Of a stretch of 64,000 bases of DNA, positions 1-8,714 are shown piece by piece; within the stretch, counting starts at the first letter, position 1, and every line of letters begins with the position of its first letter. Location of the stretch: contig NZ_JBANCG010000002.1 of NCBI RefSeq assembly GCF_037026715.1, positions 1 through 64,000 on the forward strand, read 5' to 3'. Under the pieces are notes generated by a model. It worked only from the letters and a program-made list of their open reading frames with translations, was not told where the DNA came from and did not search any database. The stretch comes from Breoghania sp037026715. Lineage in GTDB: Bacteria; Pseudomonadota; Alphaproteobacteria; Rhizobiales; Stappiaceae. Position numbers and translations under genes: made by a program.

Positions 1-75
1 GGGTGATGATTTTTACGGAGAAACAGAATATAAAACTCGCGTGGTCGATGGGGCCACGTGCACAGTGAACGACTT

Positions 76-103
76 GGGCCGCGGTTCGCCGCGGCCCTTT
101 TTT
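76..103 (+). terminator. Intrinsic terminator with UUCG tetraloop
   Basis: A perfect 9-bp GC stem (76-84 with 89-97) closes a TTCG tetraloop and is followed by six T residues (98-103). This is a textbook rho-independent terminator for a + strand transcript whose gene lies off the left edge. Nothing else convincing was found in 1-336. Confidence 0.85.
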
Positions 104-336
104 CTGTTCGCACGGAGTAACACGTATGCCGCGATCGGGTCTCTGCTGTGACCTGGGGCGCTTCTATTCCGATTTTAATATTTGAGATGTTATATAATTT
201 GTAACGGTTCCGCCCCGCGATGTTGCGTTGAAGATCGCAACACTTCCCAGGGCCTCTCGATTTGATTTCGAAAGTCTGCTTACCCTGCGTTGCATTCCGT
301 AGCGTAATGCGCGTGGGATTGACGCGCGCGGCGGGG

Positions 337-594
337 TCAATCCATGTCGAGCGGCTCGGTGCCGGCGGCGGCGCCGTCATTACCCCGGCGAATCTTCTCA
401 ACTTTGGCCTCTGCGGCCTGTAACAAACTGTCGCAATGGGCTCGAAGCGCATCGCCTCTCTCGTATTGAGAGATGCTTTCCTGAAGCGGCACATCGCCGC
501 GCTCCAGCTTCTGCACGATGGTTTCCAACTCGCGCAGCGCTTCCTCGAAGCTCATCTCGGCGACGGGTCTGGGTGTGGGAGTCGGTTCGGTCAT
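337..594 (-). CDS. xseB: Exodeoxyribonuclease VII small subunit
   Basis: 85-residue protein, the usual XseB length. XseB binds several-to-one to XseA to form exonuclease VII, which degrades single-stranded DNA in the cytoplasm. The family core is visible: SFEEALRELE near residue 15, then LERGDVPLQESISQYERG and LRAHCDSLLQAAEAKVEKI, two helices forming the coiled hairpin that contacts XseA. I start at the ATG at 594, because the reading frame upstream is compositionally random and would run into the neighbouring deacetylase gene. The gene lies 176 bp downstream of that deacetylase on the same strand, an arrangement I recall as common in Hyphomicrobiales. XseA is not in the window. Confidence 0.93.
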   Translation of the reverse strand: MTEPTPTPRPVAEMSFEEALRELETIVQKLERGDVPLQESISQYERGDALRAHCDSLLQAAEAKVEKIRRGNDGAAAGTEPLDMD

Positions 595-770
595 GGCGTC
601 TGCGCGTCCGTTCGCTTCCGGGATTCGGTCGGCGGCAGGGTCGGGTGCCGGCCGTCCCGCGTCAAGCCCGCGCACGACGTTCTCCCAGGCACGGCATGGC
701 CATGGGGCAAGCAGGCCGGTACGGGCAGGCCGGAGAGAATGGGGAGGCGCGCGTGAAGCCGGCTCGCCGC

Positions 771-1697
771 TCAGGCGTCCATCAGCGTCATCACATGGGC
801 GGCCACGGACCGCGCCAGACCTTCCAGATCGTAGCCGCCCTCCAGCATCGAGACGACGCGCCCGCCGCAATGCTTGTCGGCGACATCCATCAGCTTGGAG
901 GTGATCCAGGCGAAATCGTCTTCCAGCAGATTGATGTTCGCCAGCGGGTCGCGCTTGTGCGCGTCGAAGCCTGCGGAAATCAGGATGAGGTCCGGTCGGA
1001 ACTCGCTCAGCCGCGGCAGCAGCATCACCTCCACCGCCTCCTGAAACTGGGCGCTTCCGTCGCCTGCCATCAGCGGGGCGTTGACGATGTTGCCCGCCCC
1101 CGTCTCATTGGCGCCCCCGGTGCCGGGAAAGAGCGGCATCTGGTGGGTGGAGCAGTACATCACGCTCGGGTCTGCCCAGAAGATGTCCTGGGTGCCGTTG
1201 CCGTGATGGACGTCGAAATCGACGATCGCGACACGCTCCGCTCCATGCTTCTTCTGCGCATGGCGGGCGGCAACGGCGATGTTGTTGAACAGGCAGAAGC
1301 CCATCGCGCGCTCGAACTCGGCATGGTGGCCGGGCGGGCGGATGGCGCAGAAGGCATTCTTGACCCGGCCTGCCATCACCTCGTCCACGGCCTGGCATCC
1401 GGCCCCCACGGCCCGCAGCGCCGCTTCCCAGCTACCGGCCGAAAGCGTGGTGTCGGCATCGAGGCGCACGAGCCCCTCGCTCGGCATGTTCTTGCGGATC
1501 GTTTCCACGTGCTTGGCCGGGTGCGCCAGCTCGATTGCCTCGACCTCGCCCAGCGGCGCGGCGTCCCGTTCCAGGGTCTGGAAACGCTCGTGCTCGAGAA
1601 TCCTGTCGACCACACGCATCCTGTCCGGTCGTTCCGGATGACCCAGCGGCGTGTGATGATCGAGGAAACAGGGATGGTGCAGCAGCAGCGTCGCCAA
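771..1697 (-). CDS. Histone deacetylase family protein (zinc amidohydrolase)
   Basis: 308 residues spanning one HDAC/acetylpolyamine amidohydrolase fold. Motifs in order: RPPGHHA (120-126) with the two active-site histidines, GFCLFNN (133-139), DFDVHHGNGTQ (160-170) holding zinc ligands Asp162 and His164, SAGFDAH (241-247) with the third ligand Asp245, and LEGGYD (285-290). All catalytic and metal residues are present, so it should be active. The family hydrolyses acetyl-lysine or acetylated polyamines; the substrate here cannot be told from sequence. It is likely cytoplasmic, with no signal peptide. It lies upstream of xseB on the same strand and may share its transcript. Confidence 0.92.
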   Translation of the reverse strand: MATLLLHHPCFLDHHTPLGHPERPDRMRVVDRILEHERFQTLERDAAPLGEVEAIELAHPAKHVETIRKNMPSEGLVRLDADTTLSAGSWEAALRAVGAGCQAVDEVMAGRVKNAFCAIRPPGHHAEFERAMGFCLFNNIAVAARHAQKKHGAERVAIVDFDVHHGNGTQDIFWADPSVMYCSTHQMPLFPGTGGANETGAGNIVNAPLMAGDGSAQFQEAVEVMLLPRLSEFRPDLILISAGFDAHKRDPLANINLLEDDFAWITSKLMDVADKHCGGRVVSMLEGGYDLEGLARSVAAHVMTLMDA

Positions 1698-1894
1698 GTC
1701 GGACCCCGATTGTTGTTGTCAATCTGCCGATCTGACGCGCCCCCGCACGCCCTGTCAATGCGCCTTATCGGGAAGGTCGCCCGTTTGCCGTCGCAACGTC
1801 AGTTCCTCCGGCAAGGCGCGAGGGTGCGCACCTGTTGGGCACGCGTCCGCTCAAGGGGCCGCGTGCGGGCAATGGCGGGCAATGAGGGGTTCGG

Positions 1895-1931
1895 GAAAAA
1901 AGAAAGCGACAGTCACGTTCGTAACTGTCGC
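1895..1931 (-). terminator. Minus-strand intrinsic terminator
   Basis: On the minus strand an inverted repeat (GCGACAGT at 1906-1913 with ACTGTCGC at 1924-1931, extendable inward by three pairs past one mismatch) is followed by TTTCTTTTTT. It sits about 250 nt past the end of the Sua5 gene. It could end that transcript, or it could end a separate short RNA starting in 1932-2178. No protein gene was recognised in 1698-2178. Confidence 0.6.
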
Positions 1932-2178
1932 CGGAAAGGTGCGGGCAGATGGGAGGTATCTGGCCCGGGGTTGGGAGGTCCGCTGCATCACCAGGGGTTC
2001 CGAGAAGCTTTATCTCAGAATACGTCGATTCAGACAAGAGAAAAACGAAGCAAATCGAAATGTAAAACCCTTATAGTGCCGCGACTTACAGGAATTTACT
2101 TATGGTTGTCGCAGGTTGTTTGCCTGCTTGAACGCGAAACGATGCTGGATCTCAACCACCTTGGGGCGGGTGTCGCGG

Positions 2179-3192
2179 TTAGTCGGCGCGGGCGCCCGCG
2201 CCGGTGCGCTCGGCGGCGGCGCGCGTCAGGCGGTCGTTGATCGCCTCGCCGAGCCCGGTTTTCGGCACGGGCGCCACGGCGATGCTCGCTGCCCCGGTGG
2301 CGTCGAGCGTGCGCAGATCGGAAAAGAGACGGGCAGCCGCTTCCTCTACGTTATATGTCTCGCTCAGCGTTCGCGCCGCGCAGGCCTTGCGGGCGATCTC
2401 CTCCGGCACCGGTCCGAACCCGAGAAAGGCCTCGCCGGGGTCGATGTCGCGGGCCTCCAGCCGCACCCTTGCGCGCGGCGCATAATGCGATTTCAGCATT
2501 CCCGGGCCGGCGGGCGTGTCGGTGTCGCGTGCCGTGGGGTCGGCGAGCGGTGCGCCCAGAACCCGTTCCAGATCCTCGCGCGCCGTGCCGCCGGGGCGCA
2601 GCAGCCTGGCCTCATCCTCCAGAAGCGCGACGATGGTCGATTCCACCCCCACCCTCGTCGGCCCCGTATCGAGGATGACGGCGACGCGCTCGCCCAGATC
2701 CTCGTCCACGGCCTGCGCGGTGGTGGGGCTGATTCGCCCGGACCGGTTGGCGCTGGGCGCCGCGAGCGGGCATCCGGCTTCGCGCGAGAGCGCCTGCATG
2801 ACCGGCGAATCGGGAACCCTGAGCGCGATGCTGTCGAGCCCGGCGGTGACGAGATCGCAGACCGGCGAGCCCGGCCTGCGCGGCACCACCAGCGTCAGCG
2901 GCCCGGGCCAGAATGCGTCTGCCAGCGCCAGCGCGCGCGCGTCGAAGAGACCGTGCAGGCGGGCAGCTTCCGTGTCCGCCACATGGCTGATGAGCGGATT
3001 GAAGCGCGGCCGGCCCTTGGCGGCGTAGATGCGTGCGCAGGCCTCCGCGTTCGTTGCGTCGGCGGCGAGCCCGTAGACCGTCTCGGTCGGCACGGCCACG
3101 AGCCCGCCGGCGCGGATGGTTTCCGCGGCGCGGCGAAAGCCGTCTGCGGCCAGAAAATCCGGCATGGCCGGATCAATGCGCGAGATAGTCAT
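2179..3192 (-). CDS. sua5: L-threonylcarbamoyladenylate synthase (Sua5 type)
   Basis: 337 residues. The N-terminal YrdC domain (about 15-205) carries PTETVYGLAADA and PLAAPSANRSGRISPT, typical of enzymes that make threonylcarbamoyl-AMP from Thr, bicarbonate and ATP for the t6A37 modification of ANN-decoding tRNAs. A linker with SPGMLKSHY-like AGPGMLKSHYAP leads into the C-terminal Sua5 domain (about 240-330), so this is the long Sua5 form rather than short TsaC. The ATG at 3192 has AGGGAA upstream and fits family starts; an in-frame ATG at 3297 would add 35 non-conserved residues. It is divergent from the acyl-CoA dehydrogenase operon, leaving about 150 bp for two promoters. Confidence 0.93.
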   Translation of the reverse strand: MTISRIDPAMPDFLAADGFRRAAETIRAGGLVAVPTETVYGLAADATNAEACARIYAAKGRPRFNPLISHVADTEAARLHGLFDARALALADAFWPGPLTLVVPRRPGSPVCDLVTAGLDSIALRVPDSPVMQALSREAGCPLAAPSANRSGRISPTTAQAVDEDLGERVAVILDTGPTRVGVESTIVALLEDEARLLRPGGTAREDLERVLGAPLADPTARDTDTPAGPGMLKSHYAPRARVRLEARDIDPGEAFLGFGPVPEEIARKACAARTLSETYNVEEAAARLFSDLRTLDATGAASIAVAPVPKTGLGEAINDRLTRAAAERTGAGARAD

Positions 3193-3342
3193 AGGTGTTT
3201 CCCTAGCGGCATCGTTGACGGCAAGGTCAGGCGCGCTACTGTCGCGACGGAAGGCGGCTGCGGAGGAGGCAGAGTCGGCTTCTGTCAGGAGGCGCATGCG
3301 TTTTGCGCAACCCGCTGCCCCTCGTCAAGGTCAAGGGTGAGG

Positions 3343-5136
3343 ATGACTTTCATGTATAGCGCTCCCGTTTCCGAAATCGGATTCATGCTGAGGCACGTGG
3401 CGGATTTTGGCCGCATCGCGGAGGCCTTCGGTGGGGAGGAACTGAGCGAGGATCTCGTCGACGCGATCCTCGGTGAGGCCGGGCGCTTCGCCGCGGAGGA
3501 ATTGGCGCCGCTCAACAAGATCGCCGATCGCCACGGCACGCCCTGGAACGACGGTGCCGTCACGACCCCGCCGGGCTGGCGCGAGGCCTATCGCGCCTGG
3601 GCGGACGGCGGCTGGAACGGCCTGACCGCGCCTGAGGAGTTCGGCGGTCAGGGCCTGCCGACCATGCTGCAGGTCGCGACCTACGAAATGTGGAACTCCG
3701 CTTCCATGGCCTTCGCGATCGGCCCCACGCTGACCGCCGGCGCCATCGAGGCGCTGGTCTCCCACGCCAGCGACGAGTTGAAGCGGACCTATCTGGAAAA
3801 GCTCGTCTCCGGCGAGTGGATGGCGACGATGAACCTGACCGAGCCGCAGGCCGGCTCCGATCTCGGCGCCCTGCGCTCGCGCGCCGAACGCAACGGTGAC
3901 GGCACGTATTCCGTCTTCGGCCAGAAGATCTTCATCACCTACGGCGAGCATGACCTGACCGACAACATCGTCCATCTGGTGCTTGCCCGCCTGCCGGATG
4001 CGCCGGCGGGAACGCGCGGCATCTCGCTCTTTCTGGTGCCGAAATTCCTCGTCAACGAGGACGGCACCCTTGGCGAGCGCAACGACGTCCATTGCGCCAG
4101 CGTCGAGCACAAGCTCGGCATCCATGGCTCGCCCACCTGCACCATGGTCTATGGCGACAAGGGCGGCGCGAAGGGCTGGCTCGTCGGCGAGGAGCACAAG
4201 GGGCTCGCCTGCATGTTCACGATGATGAACAACGCCCGGCTTGCCGTCGGCGTGCAGGGGCTTGGCGTGGCGGAAGCCGCGTTTCAGCACGCGCTCGCCT
4301 ATGCCAACGACCGTCGCCAGGGCAAGGCGCCGGGCTGGTCGGGCGAGGGCATGAGCCCGATTGCCGACCATCCCGATGTCCGCCGCAGCCTGATGACCAT
4401 GCGTGCGCTCACAAGCGTCGCCCGCGTGCTGTGCTACCGTTGCGCGGCCGCCATCGACATGGCCCACAAGTCGCAAGGTGCGGAGAAGAAGAGTTGGTCG
4501 GAGCGTGCGGCCCTGCTGACCCCGCTCGCCAAGGCCGTGCCGACCGATATCGGCGTGGAGGTGGCCTCGCTCGGCGTCCAGATCCACGGCGGCATGGGCT
4601 ACATCGAGGAGACGGGTGCCGCCCAGTTCCTGCGCGATGCCCGCATCGCCCCGATCTACGAAGGCACCAACGGCATCCAGGCGATCGACCTCGTCACCCG
4701 CAAGCTGCCTCTGTCGGGCGGCGAGGAGGTACGCGGTTTCATCGAGGAGCTGCGCGCCATCGTGAACGAGGCGGCGACGCAGAACCATGACGGCTTTGCC
4801 GGGATGGCCGGCAAGGTCGGCGCCTCGCTCGACGATCTCGCGGCCGCGACCGACTGGCTGCTGGACGCCCTGAAGGAGGGCCGCATGGCGGAAGCGCTCG
4901 CCGGCGCCACGCCCTATCTCCGGCTGTTCGGTCTTGCCGCCGGCGGTGCGCTGCTGGTGCAGGGCGCGCTCGCGACCGTGCGCGCCGGCGTCTCGGCCCC
5001 GGCGGATGCCCTGCGCATTCATGTGGCCGGCTACTTCGCCGACAACCTGATCGGCGAGACCGCGTCCCTGCGCCTCACCGTGACGGAAGGTTCCTCAAGC
5101 CTGCTGGCCGCCGATGCCGCGCTGATGGCCGGCTGA
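3343..5136 (+). CDS. Acyl-CoA dehydrogenase
   Basis: 597 residues, the length of the larger acyl-CoA dehydrogenase subfamily that has an extra C-terminal domain (about 470-595). Visible motifs: MNLTEPQAGSDLG (163-175, FAD/substrate region), QIHGGMGY (413-420) and RIAPIYEGTNGIQAID, in which Glu440 is the expected catalytic base. It should introduce the trans-2 double bond into an acyl-CoA, passing electrons to ETF; chain length cannot be read from sequence. The ATG at 3343 follows AAGGGTGAGG. A second in-frame ATG at 3352 has GAGG nine bases upstream and is equally plausible. First gene of a three-gene beta-oxidation-like operon. Confidence 0.93.
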   Translation: MTFMYSAPVSEIGFMLRHVADFGRIAEAFGGEELSEDLVDAILGEAGRFAAEELAPLNKIADRHGTPWNDGAVTTPPGWREAYRAWADGGWNGLTAPEEFGGQGLPTMLQVATYEMWNSASMAFAIGPTLTAGAIEALVSHASDELKRTYLEKLVSGEWMATMNLTEPQAGSDLGALRSRAERNGDGTYSVFGQKIFITYGEHDLTDNIVHLVLARLPDAPAGTRGISLFLVPKFLVNEDGTLGERNDVHCASVEHKLGIHGSPTCTMVYGDKGGAKGWLVGEEHKGLACMFTMMNNARLAVGVQGLGVAEAAFQHALAYANDRRQGKAPGWSGEGMSPIADHPDVRRSLMTMRALTSVARVLCYRCAAAIDMAHKSQGAEKKSWSERAALLTPLAKAVPTDIGVEVASLGVQIHGGMGYIEETGAAQFLRDARIAPIYEGTNGIQAIDLVTRKLPLSGGEEVRGFIEELRAIVNEAATQNHDGFAGMAGKVGASLDDLAAATDWLLDALKEGRMAEALAGATPYLRLFGLAAGGALLVQGALATVRAGVSAPADALRIHVAGYFADNLIGETASLRLTVTEGSSSLLAADAALMAG

Positions 5137-5182
5137 TGCACGCAGCGAACACACAGGCACAGGCACGGAACCGGGGGAAACG

Positions 5183-5929
5183 ATGATCCGCATCGAGACG
5201 AACGAAGGTATCCGGACGATCCGCATGGATCGTCCGGAGAAGAAGAATGCCCTGACGGGGGCCATGTACGCGGCGATGGCCGAGGCGCTGGAAGGCGCGG
5301 ACAAGGACGACGATGTCCGCGTCTCGCTCATTCTCGGCGCGCCCGGTGCCTTCACCGCCGGCAACGACATCGCCGATTTTCTGAAGGTCGCCGAAACCGG
5401 GCAGGGGCTCGGCACCGAGGTGATCCGCTTTCTGAAGGCGATCGCCGCCTCGCAGAAGCCGGTGCTCGCCGCCGTCGATGGTCTCGCCATCGGCGTCGGC
5501 GCGACCATGTTGATGCATTGCGACATGGTTTTTGCCTCGCCGCGCGCGGTCATCCGGACGCCCTTCCTGGATCTTGGGTTGGTGCCGGAGGCCGCCTCCA
5601 CGCTGCTGGCACCCGCCATCATGGGCCCGCAGCGCGCCTTCGAGCTGCTGTGCCTCGGCGCGCCGCTCGATGCGGAGGCCGCGCACAGGGCGGGCCTTGT
5701 CAATCATGTGGTGGAGGAGGGTGTGCTGGAGGAGACGGCGCTCGCCGCCGCGCGCACCATCGCGGCCAAGCCGCCGGCGGCTCTCGCCATCGCCCGCCGC
5801 TTCCTGCGCGGCGACCGCGCCGCCGTGCTTGCGCGCATCGACGAGGAATCCGCCGCCTTCCGCGCGCGTCTCGGTTCCGACGAGGCCCGCGCGGCATTCG
5901 CCGCCTTCATGGCGCGCAGCAAGGGTTGA
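5183..5929 (+). CDS. Enoyl-CoA hydratase/isomerase family protein
   Basis: 248-residue crotonase-fold protein. The oxyanion-hole segments are visible as GAFTAGNDIADF (near residue 55-66) and DGLAIGVGATM (near 97-107). The LGLVPEAAS stretch carries a glutamate at the position used by enoyl-CoA isomerases, and the GNDIADF form also resembles isomerases, so delta3-delta2-enoyl-CoA isomerase activity is as likely as hydration. Starts 46 nt after the acyl-CoA dehydrogenase and ends 14 nt before the SDR, indicating one operon for fatty acyl-CoA processing. Cytoplasmic, no targeting signal. Confidence 0.9.
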   Translation: MIRIETNEGIRTIRMDRPEKKNALTGAMYAAMAEALEGADKDDDVRVSLILGAPGAFTAGNDIADFLKVAETGQGLGTEVIRFLKAIAASQKPVLAAVDGLAIGVGATMLMHCDMVFASPRAVIRTPFLDLGLVPEAASTLLAPAIMGPQRAFELLCLGAPLDAEAAHRAGLVNHVVEEGVLEETALAAARTIAAKPPAALAIARRFLRGDRAAVLARIDEESAAFRARLGSDEARAAFAAFMARSKG

Positions 5930-5943
5930 AACGGGAGAAGAAC

Positions 5944-6795
5944 ATGAGCCTTGCCGGAAAGACGCTTTTCATCACCGGCGCCTCGCGCGGGATCGGTCTT
6001 GCGATCGCGCTCAGGGCGGCCCGCGAGGGCGCCAACGTCACCATCGCGGCCAAGACCGCCGAACCCCACCCCAAGCTGGAGGGGACGATCTACACCGCCG
6101 CCGACGAGATCGAGGCGGCCGGCGGCAAGGCCCTGCCGCTGGTCGTCGACGTGCGCGACGAGGAAAGCGTCAAGGACGCGCTCGACCAGACGGTCTCGGC
6201 TTTCGGCGGGCTCGATATCGTCGTCAACAATGCCAGCGCGATCCAACTCACCAATGTCCAGAAGACGGACATGAAGCGCTTTGATCTGATGCACCAGATC
6301 AACACGCGCGGCACGCTGATGACCTCCAAATACGCCATCCCGCATCTGGAGAAATCGGAGAACCCGCACATCCTGATGCTGTCGCCGCCGCTCGACATGA
6401 AGGAGAAATGGTTCGCCGGCCACACGCCCTATTCCATCGCCAAGTACGGCATGAGCCTTGTGGTGCTGGGCCTTGCGGGCGAATTGCGCAGCGCCGGCAT
6501 CGCCGTCAACGCCTTGTGGCCGCGCACCACCATCGCCACCGCCGCGGTAAAGAACCTGCTCGGCGGCGACGCGTTGATGCGCGCAAGCCGCACTCCGGAA
6601 ATCCTGGGCGATGCCGCTGCCGCGATCTTCGAAAAGCCGTCGCGGGAGTTCACGGGCAATTTCCTGATCGACGACACCTTCCTCGCCGGCGAGGGCTGGA
6701 CCGACTTCGAGCAGTATCGCGTGGACCCGGGCGTGGCGCTGGCGCCCGATTTCTTCGTGCCGGAGGATATCCCGGCCCCGGCGGACATGGGGTAA
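5944..6795 (+). CDS. SDR family oxidoreductase (HSDL2-like)
   Basis: 283-residue short-chain dehydrogenase. It has the Rossmann glycine motif TGASRGIG (11-18), NNAS (95-98), a candidate catalytic Ser147 in LMLSPPL, and Tyr163/Lys167 in PYSIAKYG. The insert after strand 2 (AEPHPKLEGTIYTAADEIE) and the PRTTIATAA segment are typical of the HSDL2-like SDR group found with fatty-acid genes. Probably a hydroxyacyl or keto substrate dehydrogenase; the exact substrate is unknown. ATG at 5944 has GGGAGAAG upstream, and a longer in-frame extension back to 5518 overlaps the crotonase gene and is not coding. Last gene of the operon. Confidence 0.9.
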   Translation: MSLAGKTLFITGASRGIGLAIALRAAREGANVTIAAKTAEPHPKLEGTIYTAADEIEAAGGKALPLVVDVRDEESVKDALDQTVSAFGGLDIVVNNASAIQLTNVQKTDMKRFDLMHQINTRGTLMTSKYAIPHLEKSENPHILMLSPPLDMKEKWFAGHTPYSIAKYGMSLVVLGLAGELRSAGIAVNALWPRTTIATAAVKNLLGGDALMRASRTPEILGDAAAAIFEKPSREFTGNFLIDDTFLAGEGWTDFEQYRVDPGVALAPDFFVPEDIPAPADMG

Positions 6796-6847
6796 TCCGA
6801 ACGTTTCGCACCTGCGGCCCATCCTTCGAGACGCGCTCATCCTGAGG

Positions 6848-7076
6848 GGCTGGCTCGGAAATGGTGAGGGAGTATCTGTAATGGCACTCCCCCCGTCATC
6901 CCGGCCTACGAGCCGGGATCCATGCCGTGATCTATCGGCATGGGAAACGGGCGGATTGATATTTCATGTCAGAGACTTGCTGTAACGAGACATTACGGAA
7001 TGGATTGCCGGTCGGAGCCGGCAATGACGGGGATCATTCGGAGGTATGAGCCGAATACCATTCCCGGGTCGGGCTT
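6848..7076. mobile_element. Diverged MITE-like element
   Basis: Ends resemble each other in inverted orientation (GGCTGGCTCGGAAATGGT on the left; ACCATTCCCGGGTCGGGC on the right). The interior holds CCGTCATCCCGGCCTACGAG and, near the right, ATTGCCGGTCGGAGCCGGCAATGACGG, two small hairpins of the repeat B kind. It appears to be an older relative of the nested elements at 7140 and 48357. No ORF. Confidence 0.5.
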
Positions 7077-7139
7077 TATGGATGATGTTATGTGTTTGGA
7101 GATTTGTTCCATCCCTCAACACGACAACGTCGTCCTGAG

Positions 7140-7358
7140 AGCCTGGCCTGAAAATGGTATCGGGTTGCGCGCTTTCGACCATTCCCCCTTATGCCCCTCC
7201 GCCTTCATAGCCCGGCGAAGTCCGGGCAATCCACTGCCAGCGGCAGCATTCGGGGCTCGCGCTGGATCACCCGGACTTCGCCGGGTGATGACGATGGAGA
7301 GGCATGAGGGCGTGCAGAATTCGGGGCGAAGAACCAATTGACATTTATGGGCCAGCGT
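7140..7358. mobile_element. Nested MITE-like element, copy 1 (219 bp)
   Basis: Flanked by CTGAG (7135-7139) and CTCAG (7359-7363) and placed inside the right arm of repeat A. Terminal inverted repeats are AGCCTGGCCTGAAAATGGTA and, reversed, ACGCTGGCCCATAAATGTCA, imperfect at several positions. The centre contains a repeat B module with the ATTGCCCGGACTTCGCCGGG / ATCACCCGGACTTCGCCGGG hairpins. It has no coding capacity, so movement would need a transposase in trans. Confidence 0.6.
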
Positions 7359-7453
7359 CTCAGGAGGCCTGACAAGGCCGTCTCGAAGGATGGGCCACAA
7401 ACGCTGATGATGCCAATCGCGCGGGACGCTGCGAGGCGTGCCCGCTCCCGCGC

Positions 7454-8470
7454 TCACTCCATGCCGGAGCGCGGGTTGTAGGGCTTGGTGCTCTGCCACA
7501 CCCGCATCAGCTTCTCCAGATCGGCATCGCCGCCCTCGGGCAGCGCGATGCGGAGCGAGACCAGCAGGTCGCCCGTGCCGCCGCCCTTGGCGGGCAGGCC
7601 CTTGCCTTTCAGCCGCAGCGTGCGGCCGCCGGAGGAATTCGCGGGGATCGTCATTTCCACCGGACCGTCGAGCGTCGGCACGCGGACCTTGCCGCCAAGC
7701 ACCGCCTCGTAAAGCGCGACCGGCAGATTGAGCCTGAGGTTGCTGCCGTCCGGCGTGAAATAGGCGTGCGGCGCGAATTGCACCGTCACCCGCGCATCGC
7801 CCGCCGGGCCGCCCGCGGGGCCGGGATTGCCCTGGCCCTTCAGCCGGATCTGGTCGCCGGCCTCGGTGCCGGCGGGAATGGTGACGGAAAGCGTCTTGCC
7901 GTTGGGCAGCGTCACGCGGGCCTTGCCGCCATGGGCGAGCTCTTCCAGAGACACCCGGGCGGTGACGGTGACATCCTCGCCGCGCTGCGGCCGAGCGCGC
8001 GTACCGGCACCTGCGCCGGCCGTGCCGGCCCCGCCCATACCGCCGCCACCCATGCCGCCACCCATGCCCCCGGCCGCACCCGCTCCGCGGGCTCGCGCGC
8101 CGCCGAAGCTGCCGAAGATCTCGTTGAGAATGTCGTCGAAGCCGCCGGCTCCTGCGCCCGCACCGCCGCCCGACTGGCGGAAACTCCAGTTGCCGGCACG
8201 CCCGCCGCCTTCGGCGCCGTGAAAGCCTTCAAAACCCTGGAAGCGCTGCCGCCCTTCCGCGTCGATCTCGCCGCGGTCGAACTGGGCGCGCTTGGTCTTG
8301 TCGCCGACGACCTCGTACGCCTGGTTGATCTCGGCGAACTTGTCCTGGGCGGCCTTGTCGTCGGGGTGCTGATCGGGATGGTACTTCTTGGCGAGCTTGC
8401 GGTAAGCACGCTTGATGTCCGCTTCGCTCGCGGATTTGGTCAGGCCAAGAACTTGGTACGGATCGCGCAT
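7454..8470 (-). CDS. DnaJ-type co-chaperone without zinc finger
   Basis: 338 residues. The N-terminal J domain (about 3-68) has the HPD motif in KKYHPDQHPDD that stimulates DnaK ATPase. A long Gly/Phe/Ala and Gly/Met linker follows (about 80-150, including a run of GGM repeats), then two beta-barrel substrate-binding domains (about 155-330). There are no CxxCxGxG repeats, so this is a class II (CbpA/DnaJ class B-like) J protein rather than DnaJ proper. The ATG at 8470 begins MRDPYQVLGL; the reading frame extends further upstream but is not J-domain sequence. Single gene, convergent with the fatty-acid operon across the repeat island. Confidence 0.92.
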   Translation of the reverse strand: MRDPYQVLGLTKSASEADIKRAYRKLAKKYHPDQHPDDKAAQDKFAEINQAYEVVGDKTKRAQFDRGEIDAEGRQRFQGFEGFHGAEGGGRAGNWSFRQSGGGAGAGAGGFDDILNEIFGSFGGARARGAGAAGGMGGGMGGGGMGGAGTAGAGAGTRARPQRGEDVTVTARVSLEELAHGGKARVTLPNGKTLSVTIPAGTEAGDQIRLKGQGNPGPAGGPAGDARVTVQFAPHAYFTPDGSNLRLNLPVALYEAVLGGKVRVPTLDGPVEMTIPANSSGGRTLRLKGKGLPAKGGGTGDLLVSLRIALPEGGDADLEKLMRVWQSTKPYNPRSGME

Positions 8471-8714
8471 GATCAGGTCCGTGATTGAGAAACGCTCGGC
8501 AAGGAGCGTGGCGATGGTAAGCGGACGTCGCCCCGACGTCCATTCATCGCCGATATGGGGATTCCTAGGAATAAAATCCAGACATTTCGGCGGCCCGGTC
8601 GCATCTGCCTTTAAAGCGCTTGCGCTGGGCCGGTGCGCACATGCCGGGCGTGCCGTTCTGCGGGGAAAAGCCGGAATTTCGGGGAACGGCTCGTGAGCCG
8701 AGGTCTCGCCAGCT

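Larger units (their letters stand above)
6816..7398. repeat. Repeat A copy 1, disrupted by two nested elements
   Basis: Left arm begins GGCCCATCCTTCGAGAC at 6816. The right arm resumes at 7364 with GAGGCCTGACAAGGCC and closes with CGAAGGATGGGCCAC at 7398. Between them lie a diverged element (about 6848-7076) and a full-length nested element (7140-7358). The whole 660-bp gap between the convergent SDR and DnaJ genes is therefore repeat DNA with no gene. Confidence 0.75.

Noticed and set aside
1..70. 3' end of a gene at the left edge
   Set aside because: The terminator at 76 implies one, but the few visible codons contain early stops and identify nothing.
595..870. N-terminal extension of xseB on the minus strand
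   Set aside because: It overlaps the end of the deacetylase gene, has GC-biased random composition and doubles the normal XseB length.
2116..3342. N-terminal extension of the acyl-CoA dehydrogenase frame by about 400 residues
   Set aside because: It runs antisense through the entire sua5 gene; conserved dehydrogenase sequence starts only at 3343.
3331..5022. 563-codon open frame antisense to the acyl-CoA dehydrogenase
   Set aside because: A shadow frame: low-complexity Arg/Ala/Gly/His-rich translation, no motif, fully inside a solid gene.
6940..7499. Open frames of 72-133 codons inside the repeat island
   Set aside because: They are translations of repeat and nested-element DNA; the same frames are broken in other copies of the element.
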